Assembly: GCF_001458415.1 (NCBI RefSeq) | Contig: NZ_CYSD01000037.1 | Span: 126,501 to 190,500 of the forward strand | From: Tritonibacter multivorans | GTDB lineage: Bacteria > Pseudomonadota > Alphaproteobacteria > Rhodobacterales > Rhodobacteraceae | Direction: 5' to 3' | DNA: 64,000 nt | Part shown: positions 28,811 through 40,977 of the stretch, one piece after another | Layout of the letters: each line of letters starts with the position of its first letter | Position numbering within the stretch: position 1 is the stretch's first letter | Notes under the pieces: generated by a model | Database searches by the model: none | Told to the model about the DNA's origin: nothing | What the model saw: the letters and a program-made list of their open reading frames with translations, nothing else | Translations under genes and position numbers: made by a program

Positions 28811-29725
28811 TCAGAAGCCCTGGGCGTCATCGACAACACTGCGGCCTGCTGTTTTGATCACCTGCGCCATCTCACGAAGCTGCCCCGCCAAGGGGGAGGT
28901 CTTGCGCCAGACAAGTCCAATACTGCGCCCCGGCTGCAGCCCGTCGAACCGCGACAAAGACACCGGCGCTGCCCGTGCTTCGACGCGCGCTGCCATTTCC
29001 GGAATAAGGGTCATCCCGATGCCTGCGCCAACCATCTGCACGAGGGTAGAAAGCGAGCTGCCATCCAACCCGTCCCGTGGCGCGGCTGCCTGCACCTGAC
29101 AGAACGCCATCGCCTGATCGCGAAAGCAGTGGCCATCCTCCAAGAGCAACAGATTTTCGCGTCCCAGCGCGTCGATCGACGGGGCTGCTGTGCCTGCTTC
29201 GCTTTGCGCGCGAACCAACACAAAGGCCTCATCAAACAGCGCAAACTCCTCAATCGCTGCTTCCGCGATTGGCAGCGCAACAATAGCACAATCCAGTCGC
29301 CCTTCCTGAAGTTCCTGCACAAGCCGAGGTGTCTGCGTTTCCCGGAACTGCACCTCGAGGTCCGGGAAATCAGTACGCAACGCCGGGATAAGCTTTGGCA
29401 AAAGATAGGGTGCGATGGTCGGAATGACCCCAACGCGGAGACGCCCAGACAACCCAGCCTGCGCCGCGCGGGCCACATCGCCAAGCTCATCGACCGCGCG
29501 CAAAATTTCTCGCACCCGGTTTGCAAAGGTTTCGCCAAAGCCGGTCAACCGGACATGGCGTGCACTGCGTTCAAACAGGGCAAGGCCCAGAGTCTGTTCC
29601 AACTCCTTGATCTGCACTGACAAGGCCGGCTGCGTGACAGCGCAGGCATCTGCCGCCCGGCCAAAATGCCCGTGCTGGCGCAGCGCTTCGAAATATCTCA
29701 ACTGTTTCAAGGTGATGTTCATCAT
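28811..29725 (-). CDS. oxyR: OxyR peroxide-sensing LysR-type regulator
   Basis: LysR-family regulator that is oxidised by hydrogen peroxide and then activates defence genes. The N-terminal winged helix is RAADACAVTQPALSVQIKELE (about 23-43). The redox pair lies in EDGHCFRDQAMAFC; if translation starts at the second Met (29722), the two Cys fall at 199 and 208, as in E. coli OxyR. Both ATGs are possible, and the ribosome site is weak for either. It is divergent from katG, which is the expected target. The 184-base region between them must carry the operator. Confidence 0.95.
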   Translation of the reverse strand: MMNITLKQLRYFEALRQHGHFGRAADACAVTQPALSVQIKELEQTLGLALFERSARHVRLTGFGETFANRVREILRAVDELGDVARAAQAGLSGRLRVGVIPTIAPYLLPKLIPALRTDFPDLEVQFRETQTPRLVQELQEGRLDCAIVALPIAEAAIEEFALFDEAFVLVRAQSEAGTAAPSIDALGRENLLLLEDGHCFRDQAMAFCQVQAAAPRDGLDGSSLSTLVQMVGAGIGMTLIPEMAARVEARAAPVSLSRFDGLQPGRSIGLVWRKTSPLAGQLREMAQVIKTAGRSVVDDAQGF

Positions 29726-32144
<2,419 letters not shown>

Positions 32145-32165
32145 TCAACCCGCCTCAAAACACCC

Positions 32166-32197
32166 AAAGCGCCCCACCTCGGTCGGGGCGCTTTTTC
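32166..32197 (+). terminator. Rho-independent terminator after katG
   Basis: Stem AAGCGCCCC/GGGGCGCTT followed by TTT; lies 22 bases after the katG stop. Confidence 0.9.
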
Positions 32198-32281
32198 ATG
32201 CCAAACGGGTGGCCCGACAAAAACGGATCTGCCCCGGAAAGGGAAAGATGCGAATTTCAGTGAAACTTCGGAGGAGAGGAG

Positions 32282-32357
32282 TGGTGAGCCGTGCAGGATT
32301 CGAACCTGCGACCCACTGATTAAAAGTCAGTTGCTCTACCAACTGAGCTAACGGCCC
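32282..32357 (-). tRNA. tRNA-Lys (TTT), copy 1
   Basis: 76-base cloverleaf including an encoded CCA at the 3' end (32282-32284). The acceptor stem is GGGCCGT/ACGGCTC with one G-U pair, the D arm is GCTC..GAGC, and the anticodon loop is CTTTTAA with TTT, giving Lys. The T arm carries GGTTCGAATCC. Identical in sequence to the second copy 43 bases away. Confidence 0.98.
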
Positions 32358-32400
32358 ACTCTGTTCTCTAGCAGCGGTTGATTTCAGTCTCAGGGAAGAG

Positions 32401-32476
32401 TGGTGAGCCGTGCAGGATTCGAACCTGCGACCCACTGATTAAAAGTCAGTTGCTCTACCAACTGAGCTAACGGCCC
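32401..32476 (-). tRNA. tRNA-Lys (TTT), copy 2
   Basis: Second identical 76-base tRNA-Lys gene with encoded CCA, in direct tandem with copy 1 (period 119 bases). Likely co-transcribed, copy 2 first. The 248 bases from here to dapF hold no gene; only promoter sequence for the tRNAs and dapF is expected. Confidence 0.98.
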
Positions 32477-32724
32477 ACTCTTATGAGAAGCTTGAAACAG
32501 CTCCGCGCCAATTCCATACAAGCTGAATAATCCGGTAAGATCAACATCTTGTCAGGAAACAGAACCCCGCGCTGTTGGTCACCGCAGCGTTCCGATAGGG
32601 GGGGCTTCTACGGATATCTCGAGAAAGGGTCAACCCCTATTTCAAAGAATTCTCCGGTTAGGCTGGATTCATTTTACGCGGGCCTCTATATGCCTGTGAA
32701 ACACCCCCTCGAAAGACGCCCGCT

Positions 32725-33543
32725 ATGCTGCCCTTTATGAAAATGCACGGGCTCGGTAACGATTTTGTCGTGATCGACGCCCGCACCACTCCTGTTCAGA
32801 TCACCGAAGCCATGGCTAAGGGAATCGCGCATCGCCAGCTTGGCGTTGGCTTCGATCAGCTTGCGGTGATCGAAGCGGGCCAGAACGGCGCGGATGCGCA
32901 TCTGGTGTTCTACAATGCAGACGGCTCCACCTCGGCGGCCTGCGGCAATGCCACCCGCTGCATTGCCCGTCACCTGATCACCGAGACCAGTAAAACCGCC
33001 CTGCATCTGACCACCGACCGTGGGGATCTGTTTGCCGAGGAAGCCGGCAATGGGCTGACCTCTGTGAATATGGGGCATCCGCAGCTGAACTGGGACGAAA
33101 TCCCCCTGGCCGAAGACATGGACACGCTAGAGCTGCCGATCGAGGGCGCGCCAACGGCCACCGGCATGGGCAACCCCCACTGCACCTTCTTTGTTGAGGA
33201 CGCCGAAATCATCCCGCTGGCGGAATTTGGCCCGCGCTACGAACACCACCCGCTCTACCCTCAGCGCACCAATGTACAGGTGGCCCAGGTGGTCGGCCCC
33301 AACCACATCCGTATGCGCGTCTGGGAACGCGGCGTGGGCGTCACCATGGCGTCCGGATCGTCCTCCTGCGCCACGGCCGTCGCAGCGGCCCGTCGTGGCC
33401 TCACAGGACGCAAGGTCCAGATCGATCTGGATGGGGGCACCCTGTGGATCGACTGGCGCGAGGACGGCGTCTGGATGACCGGTGCGACCATGCACGTCTG
33501 TGACGGCACCTTCACCGCAGAATTCCTGGAGAGCCTCGCATGA
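32725..33543 (+). CDS. dapF: Diaminopimelate epimerase
   Basis: Converts LL- to meso-diaminopimelate for lysine and peptidoglycan. The 272-residue length is standard. The catalytic Cys pair is visible: Cys73 in AACGNATRC and the second in MASGSSSCATAV near 218. N-terminal MKMHGLGNDFVVID is the family signature. The stop overlaps mtaB as ATGA, a dapF-mtaB operon common in Rhodobacterales. The gene follows the tRNA-Lys pair but on the opposite strand. Confidence 0.97.
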   Translation: MLPFMKMHGLGNDFVVIDARTTPVQITEAMAKGIAHRQLGVGFDQLAVIEAGQNGADAHLVFYNADGSTSAACGNATRCIARHLITETSKTALHLTTDRGDLFAEEAGNGLTSVNMGHPQLNWDEIPLAEDMDTLELPIEGAPTATGMGNPHCTFFVEDAEIIPLAEFGPRYEHHPLYPQRTNVQVAQVVGPNHIRMRVWERGVGVTMASGSSSCATAVAAARRGLTGRKVQIDLDGGTLWIDWREDGVWMTGATMHVCDGTFTAEFLESLA

Positions 33544-34802
33544 GCGCGCCCAAGTTCACCACGCTCGGCTGCCGCCTGAACGCGTACGAGACCGAAGCGA
33601 TGAAGGAGCTCAGCCGCGAAGCCGGGCTTGAGAACGCCGTGGTGGTGAACACCTGCGCGGTGACGGCCGAGGCCGTGCGCAAGGCCCGTCAGGAGATCCG
33701 CAAACTGCGCCGCGACAATCCCGACGCGCCGATCATTGTGACCGGCTGTGCCGCGCAAACGGAACCGGAAACCTTTGCCCAGATGGACGAGGTCACCAAG
33801 GTCATCGGCAACACCGAAAAGATGCAGCCCGAAACCTGGAAAGAGATCGCCAAGGGCCCGGACTTCATCGGCACCACTGAACGCGTTCAGGTCGACGACA
33901 TCATGTCCGTGACAGAAACCGCCGGTCACCTGATTGATGGTTTCGGCACCCGCAGCCGTGCCTATGTGCAAGTCCAGAACGGCTGTGACCACCGCTGCAC
34001 GTTCTGCATTATCCCCTACGGTCGCGGCAACTCGCGCTCGGTCCCCGCAGGCGTTGTGGTGGATCAGATCAAACGGCTGGTGGACAAGGGCTATAACGAA
34101 GTGGTCCTCACCGGCGTGGACCTCACCTCCTGGGGGGCAGACCTGCCTGCCACGCCGAAGCTTGGCGATCTGGTGATGCGCATCCTGAAACTGGTGCCCG
34201 ACCTGCCCCGCCTCCGCATTTCCTCTATCGATTCGATCGAAGTGGACGAGAACCTGATGCAGGCCATCGCGACCGAGCCACGCCTGATGCCGCATCTGCA
34301 CCTGTCACTGCAGCACGGTGACGACCTGATCCTGAAACGCATGGCCCGTCGCCACCTGCGCGATGACGCCATCCGCTTCTGCGAAGAGGCCCGCAAGCTG
34401 CGCCCCGAAATGACCTTTGGGGCCGATATCATCGCAGGCTTCCCAACCGAGACCGAGGCGCATTTTGAAAACTCACTCAAGCTTGTCAGCGACTGCGACC
34501 TGACCTGGCTGCATGTCTTCCCCTATTCCAAACGCGAAGGCACACCAGCGGCCAAGATCCCCAGCCAAGTAAACGGCAATGCCATAAAAGACCGCGCCGC
34601 TCGGCTGCGCGCAGCTGGGGATAGGCAAGTGCAAAAGCACCTAGCGGAACAGATCGGCAAGACACATCACATCCTGATGGAAAACCCCCATATGGGGCGC
34701 ACCGAACAATTCACCGAAGTGACCTTCGCAAATGCCCAGACCGAAGGCGCGCTTGTGACAGCGAAAATCACAGGTATTGCGGGCGCGCAACTCACCGTCT
34801 GA
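33540..34802 (+). CDS. mtaB: tRNA t6A37 methylthiotransferase
   Basis: Adds a methylthio group to t6A37 in tRNAs reading ANN codons, converting it to ms2t6A. Radical-SAM enzyme of 420 residues with two iron-sulfur clusters: N-terminal UPF0004 Cys11, Cys39 and Cys70, and the radical-SAM Cys149, Cys153 and Cys156 in NGCDHRCTFC. A C-terminal TRAM-like segment is present (HHILMENPHMGRTEQFTEV). MtaB is preferred over MiaB or RimO by length and the operon with dapF. The interspersed repeat starts ten bases after its stop. Confidence 0.93.
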   Translation: MSAPKFTTLGCRLNAYETEAMKELSREAGLENAVVVNTCAVTAEAVRKARQEIRKLRRDNPDAPIIVTGCAAQTEPETFAQMDEVTKVIGNTEKMQPETWKEIAKGPDFIGTTERVQVDDIMSVTETAGHLIDGFGTRSRAYVQVQNGCDHRCTFCIIPYGRGNSRSVPAGVVVDQIKRLVDKGYNEVVLTGVDLTSWGADLPATPKLGDLVMRILKLVPDLPRLRISSIDSIEVDENLMQAIATEPRLMPHLHLSLQHGDDLILKRMARRHLRDDAIRFCEEARKLRPEMTFGADIIAGFPTETEAHFENSLKLVSDCDLTWLHVFPYSKREGTPAAKIPSQVNGNAIKDRAARLRAAGDRQVQKHLAEQIGKTHHILMENPHMGRTEQFTEVTFANAQTEGALVTAKITGIAGAQLTV

Positions 34803-34812
34803 GCCCCAGCAC

Positions 34813-34834
34813 TTCTTTTGGCCCGAAATACTCC
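34813..34834 (+). repeat. Interspersed 22-base repeat, copy A
   Basis: Reads TTCTTTTGGCC-CG-AAATACTCC and lies just after the mtaB stop. It matches copies at 42952-42973 (reverse) and 55990-56011 at 20 or more of 22 positions. Confidence 0.8.
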
Positions 34835-34885
34835 GGGGTGAATTGGCCGCAGGCCAAAAGGGGCAGCGCCCCTCCACCGCAAAGC

Positions 34886-34919
34886 AAAAACCCCCGCGCC
34901 GGGCTGGCACGGGGGTTTG
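34886..34919. terminator. Bidirectional terminator between mtaB and petC
   Basis: Stem AAACCCCCG/CGGGGGTTT with a further inner GCC/GGC pairing and loop. On the minus strand it ends GGGGGTTTTTG, so it best serves petC. Confidence 0.85.
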
Positions 34920-34938
34920 TTATTCATGTCGTGATGGC

Positions 34939-35733
34939 TCAGGACGCCTTCTTGCCCTTGTGCGGGGCCCAAAGACGCTTGTTGGTCAGATACAGCAGCA
35001 CCGACAGGATCGCGAGAAAGATCACGCCGGCAAAGCCAGCCTGCTTGCGCGCCATCATCTTCGGCTCGGCCGCCCACATCAGGAAGGCAGAGACGTCTTC
35101 GGACATGTGGTGCACATCGTTGGCATGGCCGTCGATGAATTCCACCTGTTCGTCAGACAGCGGCGGCGCCATGGCGATCCACCCCCCCGGGAACGCGGTG
35201 TTCTCGTAGTAGGTAGTGCCAGCTTCTTCTTTCTCTTCACCGGTGTAACCGGTCAGCAGCGAAGCAATGTACTCTGCGCCGCCCATGCCTTTGACCAGCT
35301 GATTGATGCCAAGACCATAGGGGCCGTGGAAACCAGCACGGGCCTTCGCCATCAGGCTCAGGTCAGGTGCGTTTTCAAGTGCGCTGCCGGGGAAGTGGTC
35401 GGTCGGCTTGGCCGGGCGATCATCATCCAGTTCCGGATCATACACAGTGAATGTATCCGCCGCATAAGCGCGCACCTGATCGTCAGGCAGGCCAACACCG
35501 CCGGGATCGCCCAGGGTCCGCAGGGGCACCAGTTTCATCCCGTGGCAGGCAGAGCAGACCTCGGTATAGATCTGCAGACCGCGCTGCAGCTGGTTCTGAT
35601 CATAGGCGCCGAAGGGGCCTTCGAACGAAAAGTCGAAGTCTTCGATGTGCTGGTCGCCCCCCCCTGCCGCAAAAGACGCAGCAGGGATCAGGGCCAAAGC
35701 AAAGGCAGCACCGGTTGCAAGTTTCTTGAACAT
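34939..35733 (-). CDS. petC: Cytochrome c1 of the bc1 complex
   Basis: Haem c subunit that passes electrons from the Rieske centre to cytochrome c. The 264-residue precursor has a signal peptide ([11 protein letters not shown], cut near 22). The haem site is CSACH at 60-64, the axial Met is in IAMAPPL, and a C-terminal membrane anchor is near 240-255 ([16 protein letters not shown]). ATG 35733 is chosen with GAGAGGAC upstream; a GTG two codons earlier is the alternative. Last gene of the petABC operon, followed by a strong terminator. Confidence 0.97.
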   Translation of the reverse strand: MFKKLATGAAFALALIPAASFAAGGGDQHIEDFDFSFEGPFGAYDQNQLQRGLQIYTEVCSACHGMKLVPLRTLGDPGGVGLPDDQVRAYAADTFTVYDPELDDDRPAKPTDHFPGSALENAPDLSLMAKARAGFHGPYGLGINQLVKGMGGAEYIASLLTGYTGEEKEEAGTTYYENTAFPGGWIAMAPPLSDEQVEFIDGHANDVHHMSEDVSAFLMWAAEPKMMARKQAGFAGVIFLAILSVLLYLTNKRLWAPHKGKKAS

Positions 35734-35748
35734 GGTCACTGTCCTCTC

Positions 35749-37077
35749 TTATTCGGCGGGCGTCGCATCGGACTTCTTGCCGTAGTGGGCATTGAAGTCG
35801 TCTTCGATGGTTGCTGGCAGCTCATCCGGTTTCTCGATCACACCCAGAAGCGGCAGGATCACCAGGAAGTAGGCGAACCAATAGGCAGAGGCGATCAGCG
35901 AGAAGGACGCATAGGGTTCTTCCGCAGGCATCGCACCCAGCCACATCAGGGCGAAGAAGTCGACGACCAGCAGCAGGAACCACCATTTGAACATTGGGCG
36001 GTAAGCACCGGAGCGAACGCGCGAGGTGTCCAGCCAGGGCGCCAGCGCCATCACCGCAATCGCGCCAAACATCGCCAGAACACCAAAGAACTTTGCGTCA
36101 ATGATGCCACCGGTGATGAAGGAGGCAAACTGCACGACCCAGACTTCCGACGTAAAGGCACGCAGGATCGCGTAGAACGGCAGGAAGTACCATTCGGGCA
36201 CGATGTGCGCAGGCGTCACCAGCGGGTTGGCCTCGATGTAGTTGTCCGGATGGCCCAGGTAGTTCGGCATGAAGCCCACAACCGCCCAGAAGATGGTCAG
36301 CACAACGGCCAGACCCACAAAGTCTTTGATGACGAAGTAGGGCCAGAAGGGCAGCGTGTCTTTCTCTGCTTCTTCTTTGGAGCCTTTGCGCACATCCACA
36401 CCGGTCGGGTTGTTGTTGCCGGTCGTGTGGAACGCCCAGATGTGGACGATCACCAGCGCGGCAATGACGAACGGCAGAAGATAGTGCAGCGAGAAGAAAC
36501 GGTTCAGCGTGGCATTGCCAACGGCCGGCCCGCCCAAGAGCCAGGTCTGGATCGGTTCACCAATGAAGGGGATCGCACCAAACAGGCCGGTGATCACGGT
36601 TGCACCCCAGAAGGACATCTGACCCCAGGGCAGCACATAGCCCATAAAGGCGGTGCCCATCATCAACAGATAGATCAGCATGCCGACAATCCACGTGATT
36701 TCGCGCGGCGCTTTGTAAGAGCCGTAGAACAGACCCCGGAAGATGTGGATGTAGACCGCGACAAAGAACAGCGAGGCGCCGTTCATGTGCAGATAGCGGA
36801 TAAAGAAGCCGCCGTTCACGTTGCGCATGATGTGCTCAACAGAAGCAAAGGCCAGATCCACATGCGGTGTGTAATGCATCACCAGCACAATGCCGGTCAC
36901 GATCTGCAGCGCAAGGCAGAACGCCAGAACAATACCCCAGATCCACCACCAGTTCAGGTTCTTGGGGGTGGGGATCATGATGGTGTCATAGATCAGACCG
37001 ACGATGGGCAGACGGCTGTGCAGCCACTTTTCTGCGCCCGTCTTCGGCTCGTAATGGTCGTGCGGAATACCAGACAT
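35749..37077 (-). CDS. petB: Cytochrome b of the bc1 complex
   Basis: Integral membrane quinol oxidase subunit of 442 residues, the length of the Rhodobacter protein. The two pairs of haem-ligating His are in the second and fourth helices (VMHYTPH..., ...FSLHYLLP.., VIVHIWAFH). The Qo-site PEWY motif is present as [15 protein letters not shown]. Eight membrane helices are apparent. It lies between petA and petC with gaps of 12 and 15 bases, so the three are one transcript. Confidence 0.98.
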   Translation of the reverse strand: MSGIPHDHYEPKTGAEKWLHSRLPIVGLIYDTIMIPTPKNLNWWWIWGIVLAFCLALQIVTGIVLVMHYTPHVDLAFASVEHIMRNVNGGFFIRYLHMNGASLFFVAVYIHIFRGLFYGSYKAPREITWIVGMLIYLLMMGTAFMGYVLPWGQMSFWGATVITGLFGAIPFIGEPIQTWLLGGPAVGNATLNRFFSLHYLLPFVIAALVIVHIWAFHTTGNNNPTGVDVRKGSKEEAEKDTLPFWPYFVIKDFVGLAVVLTIFWAVVGFMPNYLGHPDNYIEANPLVTPAHIVPEWYFLPFYAILRAFTSEVWVVQFASFITGGIIDAKFFGVLAMFGAIAVMALAPWLDTSRVRSGAYRPMFKWWFLLLVVDFFALMWLGAMPAEEPYASFSLIASAYWFAYFLVILPLLGVIEKPDELPATIEDDFNAHYGKKSDATPAE

Positions 37078-37089
37078 GTATGCGCCTCC

Positions 37090-37650
37090 TTATCCCAGCT
37101 TGATGGTGGTAGCGTCGGTGAACTCGGCCACCGGAACAGGAAGGTTCAGCGGTGCCGGACCTTTGCGAATACGCCCTGCGGTGTCGTAGTGCGACCCGTG
37201 GCAGGGGCAGAACCAGCCGTTGAATTCGCCCGCGCCGTCCCCCAGCGGAACACAGCCGAGGTGGGTACAGACACCCATCATCACCAGCCATTCGCCAGCT
37301 TCGTCCAGCGTGCGGTTTTCATCCGAGGCATCGGTGCCCGGTTTGTTTGCGTTCTCGGAACCGGCGTCAATCAGCTCGCCCAAATCAACGGCGCGCGCTT
37401 CAGCGATTTCTTCGGCGGACCGGCGGCGAATAAACACCGGTTTACCCAGGAACATCACAGAGATCTGCGTGCCAACCTCAACACCCGACACATCCACGAA
37501 AATCGAGGACAGCGCCTGCACATCTGCAGAGGGGTTCATTTGGTTCACAAGCGGCCAAACTGCGGCACCGGCCGTCACCGCGCCGGCGCCTGCCGTGGCA
37601 TAGTAGAGGAAATCTCTCCGGGTGCCTTCGTTCTCATCTTCGTGGGACAC
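37090..37650 (-). CDS. petA: Rieske iron-sulfur subunit of the bc1 complex
   Basis: 186-residue Rieske protein anchored by an uncleaved N-terminal helix with a twin-arginine motif ([17 protein letters not shown]). The [2Fe-2S] ligands are Cys128, His130, Cys148 and His151, in CTHLGC and CPCHGS, with Cys133-Cys150 as the structural disulfide. Translation should start at a GTG (37650, [13 protein letters not shown]), matching the Rhodobacter N-terminus and preceded by GGAGAA. A longer open frame to 37770 is rejected. First gene of petABC; its 266-base upstream region shows no gene. Confidence 0.97.
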   Translation of the reverse strand: MSHEDENEGTRRDFLYYATAGAGAVTAGAAVWPLVNQMNPSADVQALSSIFVDVSGVEVGTQISVMFLGKPVFIRRRSAEEIAEARAVDLGELIDAGSENANKPGTDASDENRTLDEAGEWLVMMGVCTHLGCVPLGDGAGEFNGWFCPCHGSHYDTAGRIRKGPAPLNLPVPVAEFTDATTIKLG

Positions 37651-37916
37651 GAGGTTTTCTCCAATTTTGACGCCCTTCGTGGGCAAACATGCGGCTGGGG
37701 CCGCGTTCAGGGGACGCAGCTGCCTATGCCGCGTGTCTAGCGACGCAGAACCGTCCAGTCTATCGGACAAAGCGGCGCAGGTGTTGGGCGTGTTGTTTGC
37801 ATTACAGTGGCTTGCTTACTTAGAAAGCCGGTGGTCGTTTGGGGCAGTCTCCAATCGTTGTGGCGCAGCTGTCTTAATTCAGACTAAAGCTTCGCGCGAA
37901 AAAATCTCGGCGCGGG

Positions 37917-38522
37917 TCAATCCGGCTGGGGAAGCGCGGTCGCGACCATCGACGGACGTTCGGAAAACGCCTCGAACCACGCTGTCAACGCGGGGTTCCC
38001 GTTACGCCATCCGCATTTCCCATGACGGAAATCCAGATAGGACAGCGCCGCACCCATTGCGATCTGTCCAATGTTCAACGGACCGTTGAGCATTGGCATC
38101 CAGCGCGATTCGACCGCGGAACAGGCCGAGAGAACCTTGCCCTGATGACCTGCCACCCAAGCCTCCCATTGTTTCTCGGCGGGGCGCAGGTTTCGCTCGT
38201 AGGCCATCGATACAGCCGAATCCATCAACCCTTCTGCGGTCGCCTCGAGCACTTTCATATCCCATCCCCCCGCATAGAGACCCGCACCCGCCCGATCGTC
38301 CAGGTATTCGCAGATCACCCGACTGTCATAGAGCGTGGGGCCACTGTCGCGCTCCAGCGCCGGAATTTTCTTCAGTGGGTTTGCGGCTGCCAGCGCAGTG
38401 TCCGGTGCAATGACGGTAGTGGAAACGTTCAGGATCTCAACCGTATCCAATTGGTTGGTTTCATGCAGAACAAGCATCACCTTGCGCACAAAAGGCGAGG
38501 TTGGAGAATGATACAGCTTCAC
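37917..38522 (-). CDS. Glutathione S-transferase family protein
   Basis: 201-residue GST. The N-terminal thioredoxin fold reads VKLYHSPTSPFVRKVMLVL, with NPLKKIPAL as the cis-Pro loop (about 48-56) and DSRVICEYLDD as the glutathione gamma-glutamyl site. The start is a GTG at 38522 with GGGGAGGG just upstream, rather than a longer form. It shares the S-P-x-V-R-K feature with many bacterial beta/theta-like GSTs. Its substrate is unknown. It stands alone upstream of the petA promoter region, on the same strand. Confidence 0.88.
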   Translation of the reverse strand: MKLYHSPTSPFVRKVMLVLHETNQLDTVEILNVSTTVIAPDTALAAANPLKKIPALERDSGPTLYDSRVICEYLDDRAGAGLYAGGWDMKVLEATAEGLMDSAVSMAYERNLRPAEKQWEAWVAGHQGKVLSACSAVESRWMPMLNGPLNIGQIAMGAALSYLDFRHGKCGWRNGNPALTAWFEAFSERPSMVATALPQPD

Positions 38523-38853
38523 GACGGCCCTCCCCTGGCTTGTCGCTTGGTGGCGAAACAACGACCTACCCGCCTCAGCTTACCGGTCGGCCTGTCGGAT
38601 TACACTCTGCTCGGACAAAGGCGCTGCGTCATCCAATTTTTTGGGTTCAAGACGCAAATTGTGGCGGATTGACGCGAAAGCATCGCCTTTGGCCATGAAC
38701 AGCCCGCTGCTTTCAGACGTTTTTTGTCCGCCCACAAAGAAACGCGTCCAGGGGCTATAGAACAATTTTCACGGTATTGTTTTCCTGACCTTGCAACGCA
38801 GGAGCAAGAGCGAGATTAGCGTCCAAACAACACCTACTTATCTGGAAACAATA
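38523..38853. promoter_or_regulatory. Gene-free divergent region with a dyad upstream of the beta-barrel gene
   Basis: About 330 bases with no gene. It contains the inverted repeat AACAAT (38761-38766) / ATTGTT (38776-38781) with a nine-base spacer, 73 bases upstream of the start codon, a possible operator. Nothing else recognisable. Confidence 0.4.
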
Positions 38854-39612
38854 ATGAAAAACGCAATTACTGCCGCCGCAGCGATCATGTCGCTGACGAC
38901 ACCCGTGCTGGCATCCGAAACCTTTTCCGGCGAACTGACACTGGGCTATCAGAGCCTTTCTGATGACGGCGAGACCGCCGACAACTTCTTTGGCGGCGGC
39001 GCAATTGACGCAGACCTTGGCAACGGCTTTCACCTTAACGGCGGCCTGAACTACACTGGTACTGAGTATCAGGACGTCGACATCGATATGACCGTTTTCA
39101 GCCTCGGTGCTGGTTATGATGTCTCTCCGAATGTGCGTGTTGGCGCATTCTTTGATCGCACAAACCTTGACGCCGGGAACGAGTCCCTGACAACAAACCA
39201 CTTCGGTGTTGAAGGCGCATACACGCTTGAAAGCGCGACCCTGTCCGCATTCTTCGGCAAGGGCGACTCCAGTGATCTCGATCTAGATTCGACCGTCATG
39301 GGTGCAGAATTCGTTTATGAAATCTCTCAGTCCATCGATCTCGGTGCTTTCTTGCTGCATGAAGAAGTCAACTCCATCGATATTGACAACTTCGGCCTGT
39401 CTGCAGGCTATGACATGTCCGATACCGCTGGTTTGCCAATCTACCTGAACGCCACACTTGGCCGCGTTGATATCGAAGGCGAAGGCGTCACTCAATTTGC
39501 TCTCACAGCAACGATTCCCCTCGGTGGCAAGGGCGTGAAGAAAGGCAGCCGCCGTTTCCACAAGCACTCCACTTACCTGAACACCGTTTCGACTCTGTTG
39601 GGCGAATTGTAA
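38854..39612 (+). CDS. Outer-membrane beta-barrel candidate of unknown function
   Basis: 252 residues with a signal peptide ([18 protein letters not shown]). The mature part is made of alternating short amphipathic strands rich in Gly, Asp and aromatic residues ([43 protein letters not shown]), resembling a small porin-like barrel. The C-terminus is not the usual terminal Phe/Trp, ending instead with a basic [11 protein letters not shown] and a short tail. No Pfam-level family is recognised by eye. Low GC relative to its neighbours and a private terminator suggest an independent unit. Confidence 0.65.
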   Translation: MKNAITAAAAIMSLTTPVLASETFSGELTLGYQSLSDDGETADNFFGGGAIDADLGNGFHLNGGLNYTGTEYQDVDIDMTVFSLGAGYDVSPNVRVGAFFDRTNLDAGNESLTTNHFGVEGAYTLESATLSAFFGKGDSSDLDLDSTVMGAEFVYEISQSIDLGAFLLHEEVNSIDIDNFGLSAGYDMSDTAGLPIYLNATLGRVDIEGEGVTQFALTATIPLGGKGVKKGSRRFHKHSTYLNTVSTLLGEL

Positions 39613-39632
39613 GGACGGGCTCAACGTCTTCA

Positions 39633-39676
39633 AACAACAATGGCGGGGCATGGGAACATGTCCCGCCATCTTGTTT
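39633..39676 (+). terminator. Rho-independent terminator after the beta-barrel gene
   Basis: Long stem ATGGCGGGGCATG/CATGTCCCGCCAT with one G-T pair and a GGAA loop (39640-39669), extended by AACAA/TTGTT arms. Confidence 0.85.
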
Positions 39677-39743
39677 GCGCAGGTCTCTTCCGCCTCGTGG
39701 TTTTTTTCTTTATGGAAAGCGCTGCAAAAGGAGACCCGCGCAT

Positions 39744-40850
39744 ATGTCGATGAACAGCTTTGGCCACCTCTTCCGCGTCACCACCTGGGGCGAAAGCCAC
39801 GGGCCCGCGCTTGGCGCAACCGTGGATGGCTGCCCTCCGAATGTGGACGTGACCCCCGAGATGCTGCAGGTCTGGCTGGACAAACGCCGTCCGGGCCAGA
39901 ACAAAAACACCACCCAGCGCAATGAACCCGATGCGGTGAAAATCCTGTCGGGTGTGTTCGAAGGCAAATCCACCGGCACGCCGATTCAGCTGATGATCGA
40001 AAACACCGATCAACGCAGCCGGGATTATGGCGAGATTGCGCAGACCTTCCGCCCCGGTCACGCCGACATCACCTATTTCCAGAAATACGGCAACCGCGAC
40101 TATCGCGGCGGCGGGCGCTCTTCGGCGCGTGAAACGGCGGCCCGTGTGGCGGCAGGTGGCGTGGCCCGCGAAGCGATCAAGGCGCTGGTGCCGGGCCTAG
40201 AGATCAAAGGCTATATGACCCAGATGGGCGCGATGGAAATCGACCGGTCCAGGTTCGACTGGGACGCAATTGACCAGAACGACTTCTGGATCCCCGATGC
40301 AGGCGCTGTGCAGGACTGGGAAGACTACCTGCAAGGCCTGCGCAAGGACCACGAATCCGTCGGCGCAGTGATCGAAGTTGTTGCCAAAGGCGTGCCCGCT
40401 GGCATTGGCGCGCCGATCTATGGCAAGCTCGACACAGATCTGGCCGCCGCCATGATGTCCATCAACGCGGTCAAAGCCGTTGAAATTGGCGAAGGCATGA
40501 ATGCTGCAACCCTCAAAGGATCTGAGAACGCGGACGAAATCTTCCTCGGCGAAGACGGTCAGCCGGTTTATTCCTCCAACCACGCGGGCGGCATCCTTGG
40601 TGGGATTTCCACGGGTCAGGATGTGGTGGTGCGTTTTGCGGTGAAACCAACCTCCTCGATCCTCACCCCGCGTGCGTCGATCCGCAAAGATGGCTCTGCG
40701 GCTGAGGTCATCACCAAAGGCCGTCACGACCCCTGCGTCGGCATCCGTGCGGTTCCTGTGGCCGAGGCGATGATGGCCTGTGTAATTCTGGACCATCTGC
40801 TGCTGCACCGTGGCCAGATTGGCGAAAATCAGGGCCACATTGGCCAGTAA
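39744..40850 (+). CDS. aroC: Chorismate synthase
   Basis: Last step of the shikimate pathway, making chorismate from EPSP with reduced FMN. The 368-residue product has the three family signatures: [17 protein letters not shown] near residue 18, [23 protein letters not shown] near 120, and the C-terminal RxDxC-like [21 protein letters not shown]. The ATG at 39744 follows AAGGAG by about 10 bases; MNSFGHLF two codons later is the alternative. A single-gene unit closed by a strong hairpin. Confidence 0.98.
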   Translation: MSMNSFGHLFRVTTWGESHGPALGATVDGCPPNVDVTPEMLQVWLDKRRPGQNKNTTQRNEPDAVKILSGVFEGKSTGTPIQLMIENTDQRSRDYGEIAQTFRPGHADITYFQKYGNRDYRGGGRSSARETAARVAAGGVAREAIKALVPGLEIKGYMTQMGAMEIDRSRFDWDAIDQNDFWIPDAGAVQDWEDYLQGLRKDHESVGAVIEVVAKGVPAGIGAPIYGKLDTDLAAAMMSINAVKAVEIGEGMNAATLKGSENADEIFLGEDGQPVYSSNHAGGILGGISTGQDVVVRFAVKPTSSILTPRASIRKDGSAAEVITKGRHDPCVGIRAVPVAEAMMACVILDHLLLHRGQIGENQGHIGQ

Positions 40851-40868
40851 CAGAGCCTAAACCTATAG

Positions 40869-40898
40869 AAAGACCCGGCTCAATGCGGCCGGGTCTTT
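40869..40898 (+). terminator. Rho-independent terminator after aroC
   Basis: Perfect 11-base-pair stem AAAGACCCGGC/GCCGGGTCTTT with an eight-base loop, 18 bases after the aroC stop; the T-run is short. Confidence 0.85.
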
Positions 40899-40977
40899 AC
40901 GTTTGGCTTTCGCGAATAATGTACCAATCAAACCCGCGCCCATTGCCTTGCCCAAAGGGAAGGCGCAGGGTCGCGCC

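Noticed and set aside
32282-32476. A 76-base direct repeat that could look like a CRISPR or transposon remnant
   Set aside because: Both copies fold as tRNA-Lys with correct anticodon loop, T arm and CCA.
34777-37740. A 987-codon open frame on the plus strand
   Set aside because: It is fully antisense to the well-supported petABC genes; high GC keeps the opposite frame open. Its composition (His/Arg/Gln-rich) is not protein-like.
37651-37770. Longer N-terminus for the Rieske protein
   Set aside because: The added 40 residues do not resemble the family, while the GTG at 37650 gives the known Rhodobacter N-terminus with a good ribosome site.
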